Part shown: positions 1 to 8,107 of the stretch, one piece after another
Layout: every line of letters begins with the position of its first letter
Numbering within the stretch: position 1 is the stretch's first letter
Assembly (NCBI GenBank): GCA_022822905.1
Contig: JAJDYE010000017.1
Location: forward strand, 153,260-217,259
Source: Acidimicrobiia bacterium
GTDB lineage: Bacteria > Actinomycetota > Acidimicrobiia > Acidimicrobiales > Bin134
Length of the DNA: 64,000 nucleotides
Direction: 5' to 3'
The notes under the pieces: model-generated
Database searches by the model: none
What the model saw: only the letters and a program-made list of their open reading frames with translations
Told to the model about the DNA's origin: nothing
Program-made: the position numbers and the translations under genes

Positions 1-52
1 AATCCAGAAGCTCCCGATCAAAGCTCGATTCGTCGAGCGCCAGGAGGGCTGA
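1..52 (+). CDS. rplP: 50S ribosomal protein L16, C-terminal end (partial)
   Basis: The first 52 bases read in frame from base 2 as the last 16 residues of L16, ending KLPIKARFVERQEG and a TGA stop at 50-52. The LPIKARFV stretch matches the usual L16 C-terminus, and L16 directly precedes L29 in the S10/spc gene order. The rest lies outside the window. The GGAGGG inside its last codons serves as ribosome binding site for rpmC. Confidence 0.85.
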   Translation, partial: IQKLPIKARFVERQEG

Positions 53-57
53 TAGCT

Positions 58-297
58 ATGGCTCGACAGACCAACTGGCAGAACCTGAGCGACGCCGATC
101 TCATCGAGCAACTGGACGAGGCCAAAGAAGAGGTGTTCAAGCTCCGCTTCCAAATCGTCACCGGCCGCTTGGACAACACCGCCCGGCTGAAGCAGGCCAA
201 AAAGGAAGTGGCCCGGGCCATGACCGAGCTGCGGATGCGGGAGATCCAAGCCGCAGAGGCGCTTGAAGCCCAGATGAAGGAGGCCGGCAGTGGCTGA
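58..297 (+). CDS. rpmC: 50S ribosomal protein L29
   Basis: Small helical protein (79 aa) of the large subunit near the tunnel exit, where L29 with L23 contacts SRP and trigger factor. The sequence shows the L29 pattern: an N-terminal helix with DLIEQLDEAKEEVFKLRFQ, the central GRLDNTARLKQAKKEVARA motif and a second helix. The ATG at 58 follows a GGAGGG box by about eight bases. The C-terminal tail ([18 protein letters not shown]) is longer than in many bacteria, as often seen in actinobacteria. Its stop overlaps the rpsQ GTG start by eight bases, so the two are translationally coupled. Confidence 0.95.
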   Translation: MARQTNWQNLSDADLIEQLDEAKEEVFKLRFQIVTGRLDNTARLKQAKKEVARAMTELRMREIQAAEALEAQMKEAGSG

Positions 298-616
298 TTC
301 CAACGTTGAAACGAATGAGGCAGCCATGGCAGCTGACCCGACTGCTGAAACGCAGACCGAAACCCGGCCCAACCGCCGCAAGGTGCGGGAGGGGATGGTG
401 ATGTCGGTGTCCATGGACAAGACCGCGGTGGTGGTCTCCACCGACCGCGTCCGACATCGCCGTTACAACAAGACCGTGCAGCGCACCACCCGGCTGTATG
501 TCCACGACGAGTCCAATGAGCTCGCAGTGGGCGACCGGGTGCGGGTGCAGGAAACCCGCCCCCTGTCCAAGACCAAGCGGTGGCGGCTGCTGGAGATCGT
601 GGAGCGTGCCCGATGA
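290..616 (+). CDS. rpsQ: 30S ribosomal protein S17
   Basis: Primary 16S rRNA-binding protein of the small subunit (OB fold). The conserved core starts near residue 28 ([20 protein letters not shown]) and includes [18 protein letters not shown] and a central [20 protein letters not shown]. About 27 residues before the core form an acidic, Thr/Ala-rich N-terminal extension, absent from E. coli S17 but common in actinobacterial homologues. The GTG start at 290 is preceded by AAGGAGG inside the rpmC coding region. The stop overlaps the rplN start as ATGA. Confidence 0.93.
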   Translation: MADSNVETNEAAMAADPTAETQTETRPNRRKVREGMVMSVSMDKTAVVVSTDRVRHRRYNKTVQRTTRLYVHDESNELAVGDRVRVQETRPLSKTKRWRLLEIVERAR

Positions 617-981
617 TCCAACAAGAGACCCGGGTCAAGGTGGCCGACAATTCCGGTGCCAAAGAAGTGCTTTGCATTCGGGTGCTGGGTTCGTCCCGCA
701 AGCGCTACGCCACCATCGGCGACGTGTTCGTGGCCACCGTCAAAGACGCCATGCCCGGCGCCGCAGTCCGCAAGGGCGAAGTGGTGCGCTGTGTATTGGT
801 TCGGGCCAAGAAGGAAAAACGCCGCAAAGACGGCTCCTACATCCGCTTCGATGAGAACGCCGCCGTGCTCATCAATGAACAGCAGCAGCCGCGGGGAACC
901 CGCATCTTCGGACCGGTAGGCCGGGAACTGCGCGACAAGCGCTTCATGCGCATTGTGTCGCTGGCACCGGAGGTGTTGTAG
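613..981 (+). CDS. rplN: 50S ribosomal protein L14
   Basis: L14 (122 aa) binds 23S rRNA at the subunit interface. The ATG at 613 gives the canonical start [20 protein letters not shown] and the standard length; a longer reading from 580 would add out-of-family residues. Visible signatures are [27 protein letters not shown] near residue 30 and [25 protein letters not shown] at the C-terminus. It overlaps rpsQ by four bases (ATGA) and is followed five bases later by rplX. Confidence 0.95.
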   Translation: MIQQETRVKVADNSGAKEVLCIRVLGSSRKRYATIGDVFVATVKDAMPGAAVRKGEVVRCVLVRAKKEKRRKDGSYIRFDENAAVLINEQQQPRGTRIFGPVGRELRDKRFMRIVSLAPEVL

Positions 982-986
982 CTGCC

Positions 987-1295
987 ATGAAGATCCGAAA
1001 GGGAGACCGGGTTCGAGTGCTCAGCGGAAAAGACCGCGGCAAGGAGGGCGAGGTGGTCTTCGCCTTCCCGGCCGAGGGAACCGTGATCGTCGACGGTGTG
1101 AACATCGCCACCAAGCACCAAGGGCCTCGTCAGGGAGTCATGCAGACCGGCATCATCGACAAGGAGATGCCCATCAGAGCCGCCAACGTGGCGGTGATCA
1201 GCCCGGCCGACGGTCGCCCCACTCGGGTGGGATACCGGTTCGACACCGATGGGCGAAAGATCCGCGTCTGCCGCCGCACGGGAGTTGATCTGTAA
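987..1295 (+). CDS. rplX: 50S ribosomal protein L24
   Basis: L24 (102 aa) initiates large-subunit assembly and sits at the exit tunnel. A KOW motif is clear at the N-terminus ([20 protein letters not shown]), followed by [16 protein letters not shown] and a C-terminal region with [22 protein letters not shown]. Length is normal. The ATG at 987 lies five bases after the rplN stop, and the TAA stop shares one base with the rplE ATG. Confidence 0.95.
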   Translation: MKIRKGDRVRVLSGKDRGKEGEVVFAFPAEGTVIVDGVNIATKHQGPRQGVMQTGIIDKEMPIRAANVAVISPADGRPTRVGYRFDTDGRKIRVCRRTGVDL

Positions 1296-1861
1296 TGGCT
1301 GCCACTGCAATCGCCCCCCGGCTTCAAGCCCTGTATCGGGCAGAGATCCGCGACCTCCTCAAGGAGCAGTTGGAGTTGGACAACATCATGGAGGTGCCCC
1401 GCTTCGAGAAAATCGTGGTGAACATGGGTGTCGGTGAGGCCATAGCCCAAGCCAAGCTGCTCGACGGCGCGGTGGCCGATCTGACCACCATTGCCGGCCA
1501 GCGCCCCGTCATCACCCGGGCCAAGAAGTCCATCGCCAACTTCAAGATCCGCGAGGGAAATCCCATCGGCGCCAAGGTCACCCTGAGGGGGGCCCGCATG
1601 TGGGAGTTCTTGGACCGCCTCATCAATCTGGCCATCCCCCGCATCCGAGACTTCCGGGGCCTCTCGCCCCGCTCCTTCGATGGGAATGGCAACTACTCCT
1701 TCGGGGTCACTGAGCAGCTCATCTTCCCCGAGGTCGACTACGACACCATCGACACCATCAGAGGCATGGACATCACAATCGTTACCACCGCAAGAACCGA
1801 CGAGGAGGGCCGGGCACTGCTTGAGGCCTTCTCGTTCCCATTCCGAGCCGAGGGACAGTAA
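1295..1861 (+). CDS. rplE: 50S ribosomal protein L5
   Basis: L5 (188 aa) binds 5S rRNA and helps form the central protuberance. Family motifs include [36 protein letters not shown], the [25 protein letters not shown] region, [25 protein letters not shown], and [23 protein letters not shown] near the end. The TAATG overlap with rplX indicates stop-start coupling. Length and motif order match standard bacterial L5. Confidence 0.96.
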   Translation: MAATAIAPRLQALYRAEIRDLLKEQLELDNIMEVPRFEKIVVNMGVGEAIAQAKLLDGAVADLTTIAGQRPVITRAKKSIANFKIREGNPIGAKVTLRGARMWEFLDRLINLAIPRIRDFRGLSPRSFDGNGNYSFGVTEQLIFPEVDYDTIDTIRGMDITIVTTARTDEEGRALLEAFSFPFRAEGQ

Positions 1862-1865
1862 CTCA

Positions 1866-2051
1866 ATGGCAAAAAAGGCGCTTATCCAAAAGCAACAGCG
1901 AACGCCGAAGTTCAAGGTGCGGGGTTACACCCGCTGCCGCCGCTGCGGCCGACCCCGGGCCGTGTACCGGAAATTCGGCCTGTGTCGAGTGTGCCTGAGG
2001 GAACTGGCCCATGCCGGAGAGATTCCCGGCCTGACCAAGGCGAGCTGGTGA
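1866..2051 (+). CDS. rpsN: 30S ribosomal protein S14, zinc-binding type Z
   Basis: Short S14 (61 aa) with the zinc-ribbon form, two CxxC pairs at C24/C27 and C40/C43, so this is the zinc-dependent C+ type and not the longer Zur-controlled C- type. The start [20 protein letters not shown] is canonical; a longer reading frame upstream reads through the end of rplE and is not used. The C-terminal codons (KASW) lie at the start of an imperfect tandem duplication that continues to the rpsH start. Confidence 0.95.
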   Translation: MAKKALIQKQQRTPKFKVRGYTRCRRCGRPRAVYRKFGLCRVCLRELAHAGEIPGLTKASW

Positions 2052-2122
2052 GGTGACCGAGACTATGACCGATCCCAAAGAGCTGGTGAGGTGATGCGAC
2101 TGTGACTATGACCGACCCCATC
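2042..2122 (+). repeat. Imperfect tandem duplication across the rpsN/rpsH junction
   Basis: GAGCTGGTGAGGTGA at 2042-2056 recurs exactly at 2080-2094. The following bases, carrying CTATGACCGATCCC in copy 1 and CTATGACCGACCCC in copy 2, repeat with a five-base insertion. The first copy creates a ten-codon open frame (2065-2094, peptide MTDPKELVR) that resembles the S8 start fused to the S14 end. The second copy carries the real rpsH start. Confidence 0.8.
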
Positions 2123-2506
2123 GCCGACATGTTGACCCGCATCCGCAATGCCAACACCGCCATGCGTGACGAGGTGACGATGCCGTCCTCCAAGATGAAG
2201 GTGGCGCTGGCCGACGTCCTCAAGCAGGAGGGCTACATCAGCAACTTCGCAGTGGCCGAGGCCAAAACCGGCCCTGGACAGACCCTTACCATCGACATGA
2301 AGTACTCCGATCAGCGGGAGCGAGTCATCTCCGGCATTACCCGGGTGTCCAAGCCCGGCCTGCGGGTGTACTCCAAGTCGGACAAAATCCCTAGAGTCCT
2401 GGGCGGGCTCGGAGTGGCCATCGTGTCCACCAGCAAGGGCCTGATGAGCGACCGCGAGGCGCGCCGCCGCCGCATGGGCGGCGAAGTCGTCTGCGTGGTC
2501 TGGTAG
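2102..2506 (+). CDS. rpsH: 30S ribosomal protein S8
   Basis: S8 (134 aa from GTG at 2102, or 132 aa from ATG at 2108) is a primary 16S rRNA binder and, in E. coli, the translational repressor of the spc operon. The sequence shows [16 protein letters not shown] at the start, a central [12 protein letters not shown] segment, and the C-terminal [21 protein letters not shown] region typical of the family. The start lies in the second copy of the junction duplication; no strong Shine-Dalgarno box sits at the usual distance, though GGTGAGGTGA occurs just upstream. Confidence 0.94.
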   Translation: MTMTDPIADMLTRIRNANTAMRDEVTMPSSKMKVALADVLKQEGYISNFAVAEAKTGPGQTLTIDMKYSDQRERVISGITRVSKPGLRVYSKSDKIPRVLGGLGVAIVSTSKGLMSDREARRRRMGGEVVCVVW

Positions 2507-2516
2507 GAGGCCTGAG

Positions 2517-3056
2517 GTGTCACGAGTCGGAAGCAACCCCATCCCGGTGCCAGAAGGCGTGGATGTGGCCATCGACGGCGCCCACGTCACCGTGACCGGC
2601 AGCCGCGGCACACTGGAGCACAACCTCCCCGAAGCCATCTCGGTCCGAATCGAGGATGGCTTTGTCATCGTCGAGCGCGCCGACGAACTGCGCAACACCA
2701 AGGCCCTGCACGGCTTGAGCCGTTCGCTGTTGGCCAACATGGTCACCGGCGTCAGCGAGGGCTACCGCAAAGAACTGGAGATCGTGGGAGTGGGCTACCG
2801 GGCCATTTCCCAAGGCGACGCCAAGATCGAACTTCAGTTGGGCTTCAGCCATCCGGTGCACGTTGAGGCCCCTGATGGCGTGACGTTCGAAGTACCGAAC
2901 CAGACGAGCATCCATGTGCTGGGGATCGACAAGCAGGCGGTCGGCCAGGTAGCGGCCGACATCCGAGCCATCCGCAAGCCCGAGCCCTACCGGGGCAAGG
3001 GCATTCGCTACGCCGGCGAGCGGATCATTCGCAAGGCCGGGAAGGCGGCCAAGTGA
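2517..3056 (+). CDS. rplF: 50S ribosomal protein L6
   Basis: L6 (179 aa) sits near the sarcin-ricin loop and the factor-binding site. It contains the two repeated L6 domains: MSRVGSNPIPVPEGVDVAID at the N-terminus and the C-terminal VDKQ-like segment followed by IRAIRKPEPYRGKGIRYAGE, the strongest family signature. The GTG start at 2517 follows the TAGGAGGCC box that overlaps the rpsH stop. Length is standard. Confidence 0.96.
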   Translation: MSRVGSNPIPVPEGVDVAIDGAHVTVTGSRGTLEHNLPEAISVRIEDGFVIVERADELRNTKALHGLSRSLLANMVTGVSEGYRKELEIVGVGYRAISQGDAKIELQLGFSHPVHVEAPDGVTFEVPNQTSIHVLGIDKQAVGQVAADIRAIRKPEPYRGKGIRYAGERIIRKAGKAAK

Positions 3057-3120
3057 TTCGGCAAGGAGAGACCAGCACTGACTTGCTGGTGGAACGCAAG
3101 TAAAGGGTCGGGGAATCGAC

Positions 3121-3483
3121 ATGAGCAGCGTCAAGCACAAGCACGAAAGCCGGGTCCGGCGCCACCGCCGGGTTCGCAAGAAAATCCGGGGCACCCCCGA
3201 GCGCCCTCGCTTGGCCGTGTACCGGTCAAACCGCCACATCATCGCCCAGCTCATCGACGACACCGCGGGCCACACCATTGCGTCGGCCTCCTCAACTGAG
3301 GCCGATTTGCGATCCGGCCCCACCGGAAACGTGGCCGGTGCCGCGGTGGTGGGCAAGCTCATCGCCGAACGGGCCAAGGAGAAGAACATCACTGCGGTGG
3401 TGTTTGACCGAGGCGGCTTCCGCTACCACGGACGAGTAGCCGCCCTGGCTGATTCAGCTCGAGAAGCTGGACTGGAGTTTTAG
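3121..3483 (+). CDS. rplR: 50S ribosomal protein L18
   Basis: L18 (120 aa) binds 5S rRNA with L5. Motifs include [23 protein letters not shown], the [21 protein letters not shown] strand region, and [28 protein letters not shown] at the C-terminus. A 64-base gap separates it from rplF; within it an unrelated AAGGAGAG box lies about 50 bases upstream and GGGTCGGGG closer to the ATG. No other gene is seen in the gap. Confidence 0.95.
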   Translation: MSSVKHKHESRVRRHRRVRKKIRGTPERPRLAVYRSNRHIIAQLIDDTAGHTIASASSTEADLRSGPTGNVAGAAVVGKLIAERAKEKNITAVVFDRGGFRYHGRVAALADSAREAGLEF

Positions 3484-3532
3484 TGACCATCATCACCCCT
3501 TCCCTCAATCCCTCCTCAAACACCTCGCGGCG

Positions 3533-4126
3533 GTGACAGCCATGACCGATACCTCAACCGCAACACCGACCGGCGACGGCCAGCTGCGCGACTCCCGGGT
3601 GATCAATATCAACCGGGTGGCCAAAGTGGTCAAGGGCGGACGCCGCTTCTCCTTCACCGCCCTGGTGGTGATCGGCGACGGTGCCGGCCGGGTCGGCTTG
3701 GGCTACGGCAAGGCCAAAGAGGTACCCCTGGCCATACAGAAGGGAACCGAGGAGGCCCGGCGCAACCTGTTCCGGGTGCCGCTGGCGTCGACAACCATCA
3801 CCCACCCGGTGATCGGCGAGATGGGCGCGGGTCGGGTGCTGCTCAAGCCCGCGGCGCCGGGAACCGGCGTGATCGCCGGAGGCGCCGCTCGAGCGATCCT
3901 CGAAGAAGCCGGGATCGGCGACGTGCTGTGCAAGTCGTTGGGCTCCCCCAACCACATCAACGTGGCTCGGGCCACCATCGCCGGGCTCAAGGCCCTCAAG
4001 CGCCCTGACGAGGTGGCCCGTCAGCGGGGGATTCCCGCCGACGAATTCGTGCCCGCCGGACTGCTCGCCGCCTACCAGGAGTCGGAGCGCCAGTCTGCTG
4101 CTGCGGCCGAGGACGAAGAGGAGTAG
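3533..4126 (+). CDS. rpsE: 30S ribosomal protein S5
   Basis: S5 (197 aa) helps set decoding accuracy and helicase activity of the small subunit. The core includes [21 protein letters not shown], the double-stranded RNA-binding loop [20 protein letters not shown], and the C-terminal [22 protein letters not shown]. An N-terminal low-complexity stretch (about 20 residues, Thr-rich) and an acidic C-terminal tail (AAAEDEEE) extend the core. The GTG at 3533 and the ATG at 3542 are both possible starts; neither has a strong ribosome binding site. Confidence 0.95.
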   Translation: MTAMTDTSTATPTGDGQLRDSRVININRVAKVVKGGRRFSFTALVVIGDGAGRVGLGYGKAKEVPLAIQKGTEEARRNLFRVPLASTTITHPVIGEMGAGRVLLKPAAPGTGVIAGGAARAILEEAGIGDVLCKSLGSPNHINVARATIAGLKALKRPDEVARQRGIPADEFVPAGLLAAYQESERQSAAAAEDEEE

Positions 4127-4131
4127 CCGCC

Positions 4132-4317
4132 ATGGCCATCAAGGTCACCCAGATCAGATCCCAGATCGGCACCCGGCCCAAGCAGCGAGGCACACTGCGG
4201 GCCCTGGGTTTGCGAGGCATCGGCCAGACCAACACCTTGGCGGATGCCCCCGAAGTCAGGGGGATGATCGACAAGGTGTCCCACTTGATTTCTTGGGAGG
4301 AGACTGAGGAGTCATGA
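4132..4317 (+). CDS. rpmD: 50S ribosomal protein L30
   Basis: L30 (61 aa) is a small 23S rRNA-binding protein. The L30 pattern is clear: IKVTQIRSQIGTRPKQRGTL followed by RALGLRGIGQTNTLADAPEVRGMIDKVSHL. The tail ISWEETEES is the source of a downstream tandem duplication. The stop codon overlaps the ATG of a 14-codon open frame that repeats this tail. Confidence 0.95.
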   Translation: MAIKVTQIRSQIGTRPKQRGTLRALGLRGIGQTNTLADAPEVRGMIDKVSHLISWEETEES

Positions 4318-4361
4318 AGACCCACTTGATTTCCTGGGAGGAAACGGACGAGTCATGAAGG
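4280..4361 (+). repeat. 41-base tandem duplication of the rpmD 3' end before rplO
   Basis: Two adjacent 41-base units (4280-4320 and 4321-4361) match at 36 of 41 positions. Each carries a GGGAGGA box and ends in GTCATGAAG. The first ATG opens a 14-residue frame, MKTHLISWEETDES (4314-4358), which overlaps the rpmD stop by ATGA and overlaps the rplO start by ATGA, forming a chain of three coupled frames. Confidence 0.88.
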
Positions 4362-4840
4362 TTCACGATCTGAAGCCGGCCCCGGGATCCCGCAAGCGGC
4401 CGCAGCGCAAAGCGCGGGGCATCGCCGGAAAGGGAGGCAAAACCGCAGGCCGGGGAACCAAGGGGCAGCGGGCCCGGAGCAAGATCCCCGTCGGATTCGA
4501 GGGCGGCCAGATGCCCCTGGCCCGCCGGGTGCCCAAGCTGCGGGGATTCAAGAACCCGTTCCGAGTGGAGTATCAGGCCATCAACCTCGACGTGATCGAG
4601 GCCACGGAACTGGACGAGATAACCCCGGAAGTGCTGCATGAGCACGGACTCTTGCACAAGGGTGCTCTGGCCAAAGTTCTGGGCCGCGGCGAGCTGACCC
4701 GAGCCGTCACCGTGAAGGCCCACGGCTTCTCCGAGTCGGCGAAAGCAGCCATCGTTGCCGCAGGCGGTAGCGTGGAGGTGTTGCCCAAGCCCTTCACCGG
4801 GCGGCCGCCGGCCAAGGGCAATGCCCTTACCAACCGATAG
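4355..4840 (+). CDS. rplO: 50S ribosomal protein L15
   Basis: L15 (161 aa) is a late-assembly protein of the large subunit. The N-terminal extended arm is rich in Gly/Arg/Lys: MKVHDLKPAPGSRKRPQRK, then GIAGKGGKTAGRGTKGQRAR, followed by FEGGQMPLARRVPKLRGF; the globular C-terminus contains VTVKAHGFSESAKAAIVAAGG. Start is the ATG at 4355 inside the second copy of the junction duplication. It is followed 36 bases later by secY. Confidence 0.95.
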   Translation: MKVHDLKPAPGSRKRPQRKARGIAGKGGKTAGRGTKGQRARSKIPVGFEGGQMPLARRVPKLRGFKNPFRVEYQAINLDVIEATELDEITPEVLHEHGLLHKGALAKVLGRGELTRAVTVKAHGFSESAKAAIVAAGGSVEVLPKPFTGRPPAKGNALTNR

Positions 4841-4876
4841 CCGAAGCCCAGCAGGGTCGAAGGAGTAGGAGTCGTC

Positions 4877-6226
4877 GTGCTCACCAGGGTGACCAATATG
4901 TTCCGGGTCGCCGACCTGCGGAACAAGATCCTGTTCACCCTGTCAATGCTGGTGATATTCCGCCTCGGGGTGGCCATCCCCTCCCCCGGCGTCGACCTCG
5001 ACGCCGTGGACCAGCTTCGCAATCAGGCCGATGCCGGTGGTGTCACCGGACTTTTGAACTTCTTTTCCGGCGGCGCCTTGTCGCAGTTCGCCATCTTCGC
5101 CCTCGGCATCTTCCCCTACATCACCGCGTCCATCATCATGCAGGTGCTGGGCGTGGTGATTCCCCGCATCGAGCAGTGGCAGAACCAGGGGGCGGTGGGC
5201 CAGCGCAAGATCACCCAGTGGACCCGGTATTTGACCATCGCCATCGCCATCATCCAGGCCACCTCGTTCTCCTTCCTGTTCCACAACGGCGGAGGCGGGC
5301 TCAGCCTCACCGGCGGCAATGCCAACCAGGCCATCGATCTGCTGCCCAACTTCACCGCCCCCCGGGTGTTCCTGGTGGTTCTCACCCTCACCGCCGGCAC
5401 CGCGCTGTTGATGTGGATGGGGGAGCTCATCACCCAAAAGGGCATCGGCAACGGAATGTCGCTGATCATCTTCGCCTCGGTGGTCTCCACCATTCCCAAC
5501 CAGTTCTCCCTGGTGAAGGCGTCGGAAGGCTGGGGCGCGGTCTTCGTTATCGCCCTCATGTACCTGGCCTTGCTAGTGGCCATCGTGTTCGTGGAAAACG
5601 GCCAACGGCAGATCCCGGTGCAGTTCGCCAAGCGGGTGGTGGGCCGTCGCATGGCCGGCGGCCAAAGCACCTACATCCCGCTGAAGGTGAACCAGTCGGG
5701 CGTGATCCCGATCATCTTTGCCAGCTCGGTTCTGTATCTGCCAATCCTGCTGTCGGCAGTGCTGCCGTCTGACTCCAACCCCGACCACAACACCTGGGGG
5801 GAGAGCGTCCAGAGCTGGGTAAACACCCACTTGGGCGATCCCGCCGACACGGTGTACTTGATCGTCTTCGCCCTGATGATCGTGGGATTCGCGTACTTCT
5901 ACACTGCCATCACCTTCGATCCGGTCAAGCAGGCCGATCAGATCCGCAAGCAGGGCGGGTTCATCCCCGGCATCCGACCTGGCCGCCAAACCGAGCGCTA
6001 TCTGGGCCGCATCCTGTCTCGCATCACACTGCCCGGAGCGCTGTTCATCGCCGCGGTGGCCGTCATCCCCGCCATCGCCCTCTCCCAGTACATCCCCAGC
6101 CAGAGCGCAACCGCCTACAGCTTCAGCGGCATTTCGGTGCTCATTGCGGTGGGTGTGGCCCTCGAGACCATGAAGCAGATCGACAGCCAGCTCATGATGA
6201 GAAATTACGAGGGCTTCTTGAAGTAA
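4877..6226 (+). CDS. secY: Preprotein translocase subunit SecY
   Basis: Channel subunit of the SecYEG translocon in the cytoplasmic membrane. At 449 aa it has the expected length and about ten hydrophobic segments. Diagnostic stretches include FRLGVAIPSPGVDLDAV near the start, the first periplasmic/plug region FFSGGALSQFAIFALGIFPYITASI, MWMGELITQKGIGNGMSLII, and the cytoplasmic loop QIRKQGGFIPGIRPG. The GTG start at 4877 gives MLTRVTNMFRVADLRNKILF. The stop overlaps the adk ATG as TAATG. Confidence 0.97.
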   Translation: MLTRVTNMFRVADLRNKILFTLSMLVIFRLGVAIPSPGVDLDAVDQLRNQADAGGVTGLLNFFSGGALSQFAIFALGIFPYITASIIMQVLGVVIPRIEQWQNQGAVGQRKITQWTRYLTIAIAIIQATSFSFLFHNGGGGLSLTGGNANQAIDLLPNFTAPRVFLVVLTLTAGTALLMWMGELITQKGIGNGMSLIIFASVVSTIPNQFSLVKASEGWGAVFVIALMYLALLVAIVFVENGQRQIPVQFAKRVVGRRMAGGQSTYIPLKVNQSGVIPIIFASSVLYLPILLSAVLPSDSNPDHNTWGESVQSWVNTHLGDPADTVYLIVFALMIVGFAYFYTAITFDPVKQADQIRKQGGFIPGIRPGRQTERYLGRILSRITLPGALFIAAVAVIPAIALSQYIPSQSATAYSFSGISVLIAVGVALETMKQIDSQLMMRNYEGFLK

Positions 6227-6783
6227 TGCCGTTGGTGCTGGTCATCTTGGGCCGCCAGGGATCGGGCAAGGGAACCCAGGCTGCGCTCCTAGCTGAACGC
6301 TATGGGGTGATCCACGTCTCCACTGGCGACATGCTGCGGGCCGCGGTAGCCGCGGGCACCGAGTTGGGGCTGCGGGCCAAGGCGGTGATGGACGCCGGCG
6401 ACCTTGTGGGCGACGACATCATGATCGGGATCGTGGATGAGCGGCTGTCGAGCGACGACATTCAAGCCCACGGTGTACTGCTGGACGGCTTCCCCCGCAC
6501 CACCGCTCAGGCCGACGCTCTGGCCGAGATCTTGGGGGGCAGCGGCCCCGATTTAGCCATCAACCTCGACGTTCCCATTGACGAGGTCACCCAGCGAATG
6601 CTGGCCCGGGGCCGAGGCGACGACACCACCGAGGCCATCGACCGCCGCCTCGCCCTCTATGAGGCCGAGACTGCTCCCCTGCTGGAATGGTTTGAGGGAC
6701 GGGAATGCCTCGCGGTCGTCGACGGGCTGGGCACTGAAGACGAAGTGTTCGCCCGCCTCACCGAGGTGATCGGCGGACTCTAG
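6226..6783 (+). CDS. adk: Adenylate kinase (short type)
   Basis: Converts AMP and ATP to two ADP in the cytoplasm. The P-loop GRQGSGKGTQAA is at residues 8-19, the AMP-binding STGDMLRAAV follows, then LDGFPRTTAQADAL. The lid is short (LARGRGDDTTEAIDRRLALYE), so this is the short-lid form without the zinc-binding insert; 185 aa fits. Coupled to secY by a TAATG overlap. The map gene that often follows adk is absent and infA comes next after a 112-base gap with its own promoter. Confidence 0.95.
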   Translation: MPLVLVILGRQGSGKGTQAALLAERYGVIHVSTGDMLRAAVAAGTELGLRAKAVMDAGDLVGDDIMIGIVDERLSSDDIQAHGVLLDGFPRTTAQADALAEILGGSGPDLAINLDVPIDEVTQRMLARGRGDDTTEAIDRRLALYEAETAPLLEWFEGRECLAVVDGLGTEDEVFARLTEVIGGL

Positions 6784-6787
6784 CGGT

Positions 6788-6816
6788 TTGTTCGTGTCGA
6801 AATGGCCAGATAGCAT
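6788..6816 (+). promoter_or_regulatory. Candidate sigma-70-type promoter for infA-rpmJ-rpsM operon
   Basis: TTGTTC (6788-6793) and TAGCAT (6811-6816) are separated by 17 bases in the adk-infA gap. Position fits transcription of the alpha operon starting at infA. Assigned by eye only. Confidence 0.45.
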
Positions 6817-6895
6817 AGCTGTTCGGCTCACGTAGTGGGCCGCTATTCGCGCGGTTCGCCGCACCAGCTTGCCAAGACGTCAGGAGAGGTCGCCC

Positions 6896-7120
6896 TTGGC
6901 GAAAAACAAGGAAGACGCCATCATCATGGAAGGGACAGTTACCGAGTCTCTTCCCAATGCCATGTTCCGAGTCGAACTCGAAAACGGGCACAAGGTGCTG
7001 ACCCACATCTCCGGCAAGATGCGGATGCACTACATCAGAATCCTCCCCGGCGACCGGGTCCAAGTGGAGTTGACTCCCTACGACCTCCAGCGGGGTCGAA
7101 TCACCTACCGATACAAATGA
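6896..7120 (+). CDS. infA: Translation initiation factor IF-1
   Basis: IF-1 (74 aa) binds the ribosomal A site during initiation. The OB-fold core is [21 protein letters not shown], followed by [28 protein letters not shown] and GRITYRYK, nearly identical to the family. The TTG at 6896 is chosen because it gives the standard length ([13 protein letters not shown]) and lies seven bases after AGGAGAGG; a reading from 6869 adds nine unsupported residues. Confidence 0.95.
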   Translation: MAKNKEDAIIMEGTVTESLPNAMFRVELENGHKVLTHISGKMRMHYIRILPGDRVQVELTPYDLQRGRITYRYK

Positions 7121-7133
7121 CCGAAAGGACACC

Positions 7134-7247
7134 GTGAAAGTCCGCCCCAGCGTCAAGAAAATCTGTGACAAGTGCAGAGTCATACGCCGACATGGGCGCG
7201 TGCGGGTGATCTGCTCCAACCCCCGTCACAAGCAGAGGCAGGGCTGA
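7134..7247 (+). CDS. rpmJ: 50S ribosomal protein L36
   Basis: A 37-residue protein starting at GTG 7134: [20 protein letters not shown], then [17 protein letters not shown]. The zinc ligands C11, C14, C27 and H32 of the zinc-containing L36 form are present. It sits between infA and rpsM as in most bacteria, 13 bases after infA and three before rpsM. A GAAAGGA box precedes the start. Confidence 0.95.
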   Translation: MKVRPSVKKICDKCRVIRRHGRVRVICSNPRHKQRQG

Positions 7248-7250
7248 GCG

Positions 7251-7631
7251 ATGGCCCGTATCGCCGGCGTCGACATCCCCCGGGAGAAGCGCACCGTGGT
7301 CTCCCTCACCTACATCTACGGCATTGGGCCGACCCTGGCTCGCCAGGTATGCGTGGAGGCCGGGGTTGATGAGAGCACCCGACTGCGCGACCTCACCGAT
7401 GAAGAGGTGGCCAAGCTGCGCAACTACATTGAGGGCAATCTGCGAGTGGAAGGCGATCTCCGCCGAGAGACCAGCCAGGATGTCAAGCGCAAGATGGAGA
7501 TCGGCTGCTACCAAGGGCTGCGCCACCGCCGGGGACTTCCCGTGCGCGGCCAGCGCACCCACACCAACGCTCGCACCCGCAAGGGCCCGAAGAAGACCGT
7601 TGCCGGCAAGAAGAAGGTGATGAAGAAGTGA
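7251..7631 (+). CDS. rpsM: 30S ribosomal protein S13
   Basis: S13 (126 aa) contacts the large subunit in the head-to-central-protuberance bridge. The start [20 protein letters not shown], the helix-hairpin-helix [14 protein letters not shown], and the basic tail with [20 protein letters not shown] are all typical. The Lys-rich end (KKKVMKK) and its stop codon recur 54 bases downstream in the gap to rpsK. Confidence 0.96.
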   Translation: MARIAGVDIPREKRTVVSLTYIYGIGPTLARQVCVEAGVDESTRLRDLTDEEVAKLRNYIEGNLRVEGDLRRETSQDVKRKMEIGCYQGLRHRRGLPVRGQRTHTNARTRKGPKKTVAGKKKVMKK

Positions 7632-7696
7632 AGCACCAAAGGCGACCGTTTCAATTGGCAGCGCGGCATCTTGATGAAGAAGTGAAGCAGGAAAGG
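7617..7696 (+). repeat. Spaced duplication of the rpsM stop region before rpsK
   Basis: A 26-base unit at 7617-7642 (containing GATGAAGAAGTGAAGCA) recurs at 7671-7696 with 23 matches. Both copies contain ATGAAGAAGTGA, a three-codon frame plus stop. The second copy ends in GGAAAGGAA, the only Shine-Dalgarno-like box upstream of rpsK. Confidence 0.75.
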
Positions 7697-7707
7697 AATT
7701 GCCGCTA

Positions 7708-8106
7708 ATGGCCAAGCCATCAGCCGGAGGGCGTCGGCCCCGCCGCCGGGAGCGCAAGAACATCTCCTACGGGGTGGCTCACATCAAGAGCTCCTTCAAC
7801 AACACCATCGTGACCATCGCCGACCAACAGGGAAACGTCATCTCATGGGCCTCGGCCGGCAACGTCGGATTCAAGGGATCCCGCAAGTCCACGCCGTTCG
7901 CCGCGCAGATGGCTGCCGAGCAAGCGGGCCGCAAGGCCATGGAGCACGGTATTCGCAAGGTAGACGTGCATGTCCGCGGCCCGGGTTCGGGTCGTGAGAC
8001 CGCCATCCGCTCGCTCCAGGGGGTGGGCATCGAGATCACCGGCATCAAAGACGTCACCCCCATTCCCCATAACGGCTGCCGCCCGGCAAAGCGGCGGAGG
8101 GTTTGA
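7708..8106 (+). CDS. rpsK: 30S ribosomal protein S11
   Basis: S11 (132 aa) lines the platform of the small subunit. Motifs include [58 protein letters not shown], and the C-terminal [20 protein letters not shown]. The ATG at 7708 ([10 protein letters not shown]) is used instead of a TTG three codons upstream. It ends two bases before rpsD. Confidence 0.96.
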   Translation: MAKPSAGGRRPRRRERKNISYGVAHIKSSFNNTIVTIADQQGNVISWASAGNVGFKGSRKSTPFAAQMAAEQAGRKAMEHGIRKVDVHVRGPGSGRETAIRSLQGVGIEITGIKDVTPIPHNGCRPAKRRRV

Positions 8107-8107
8107 C

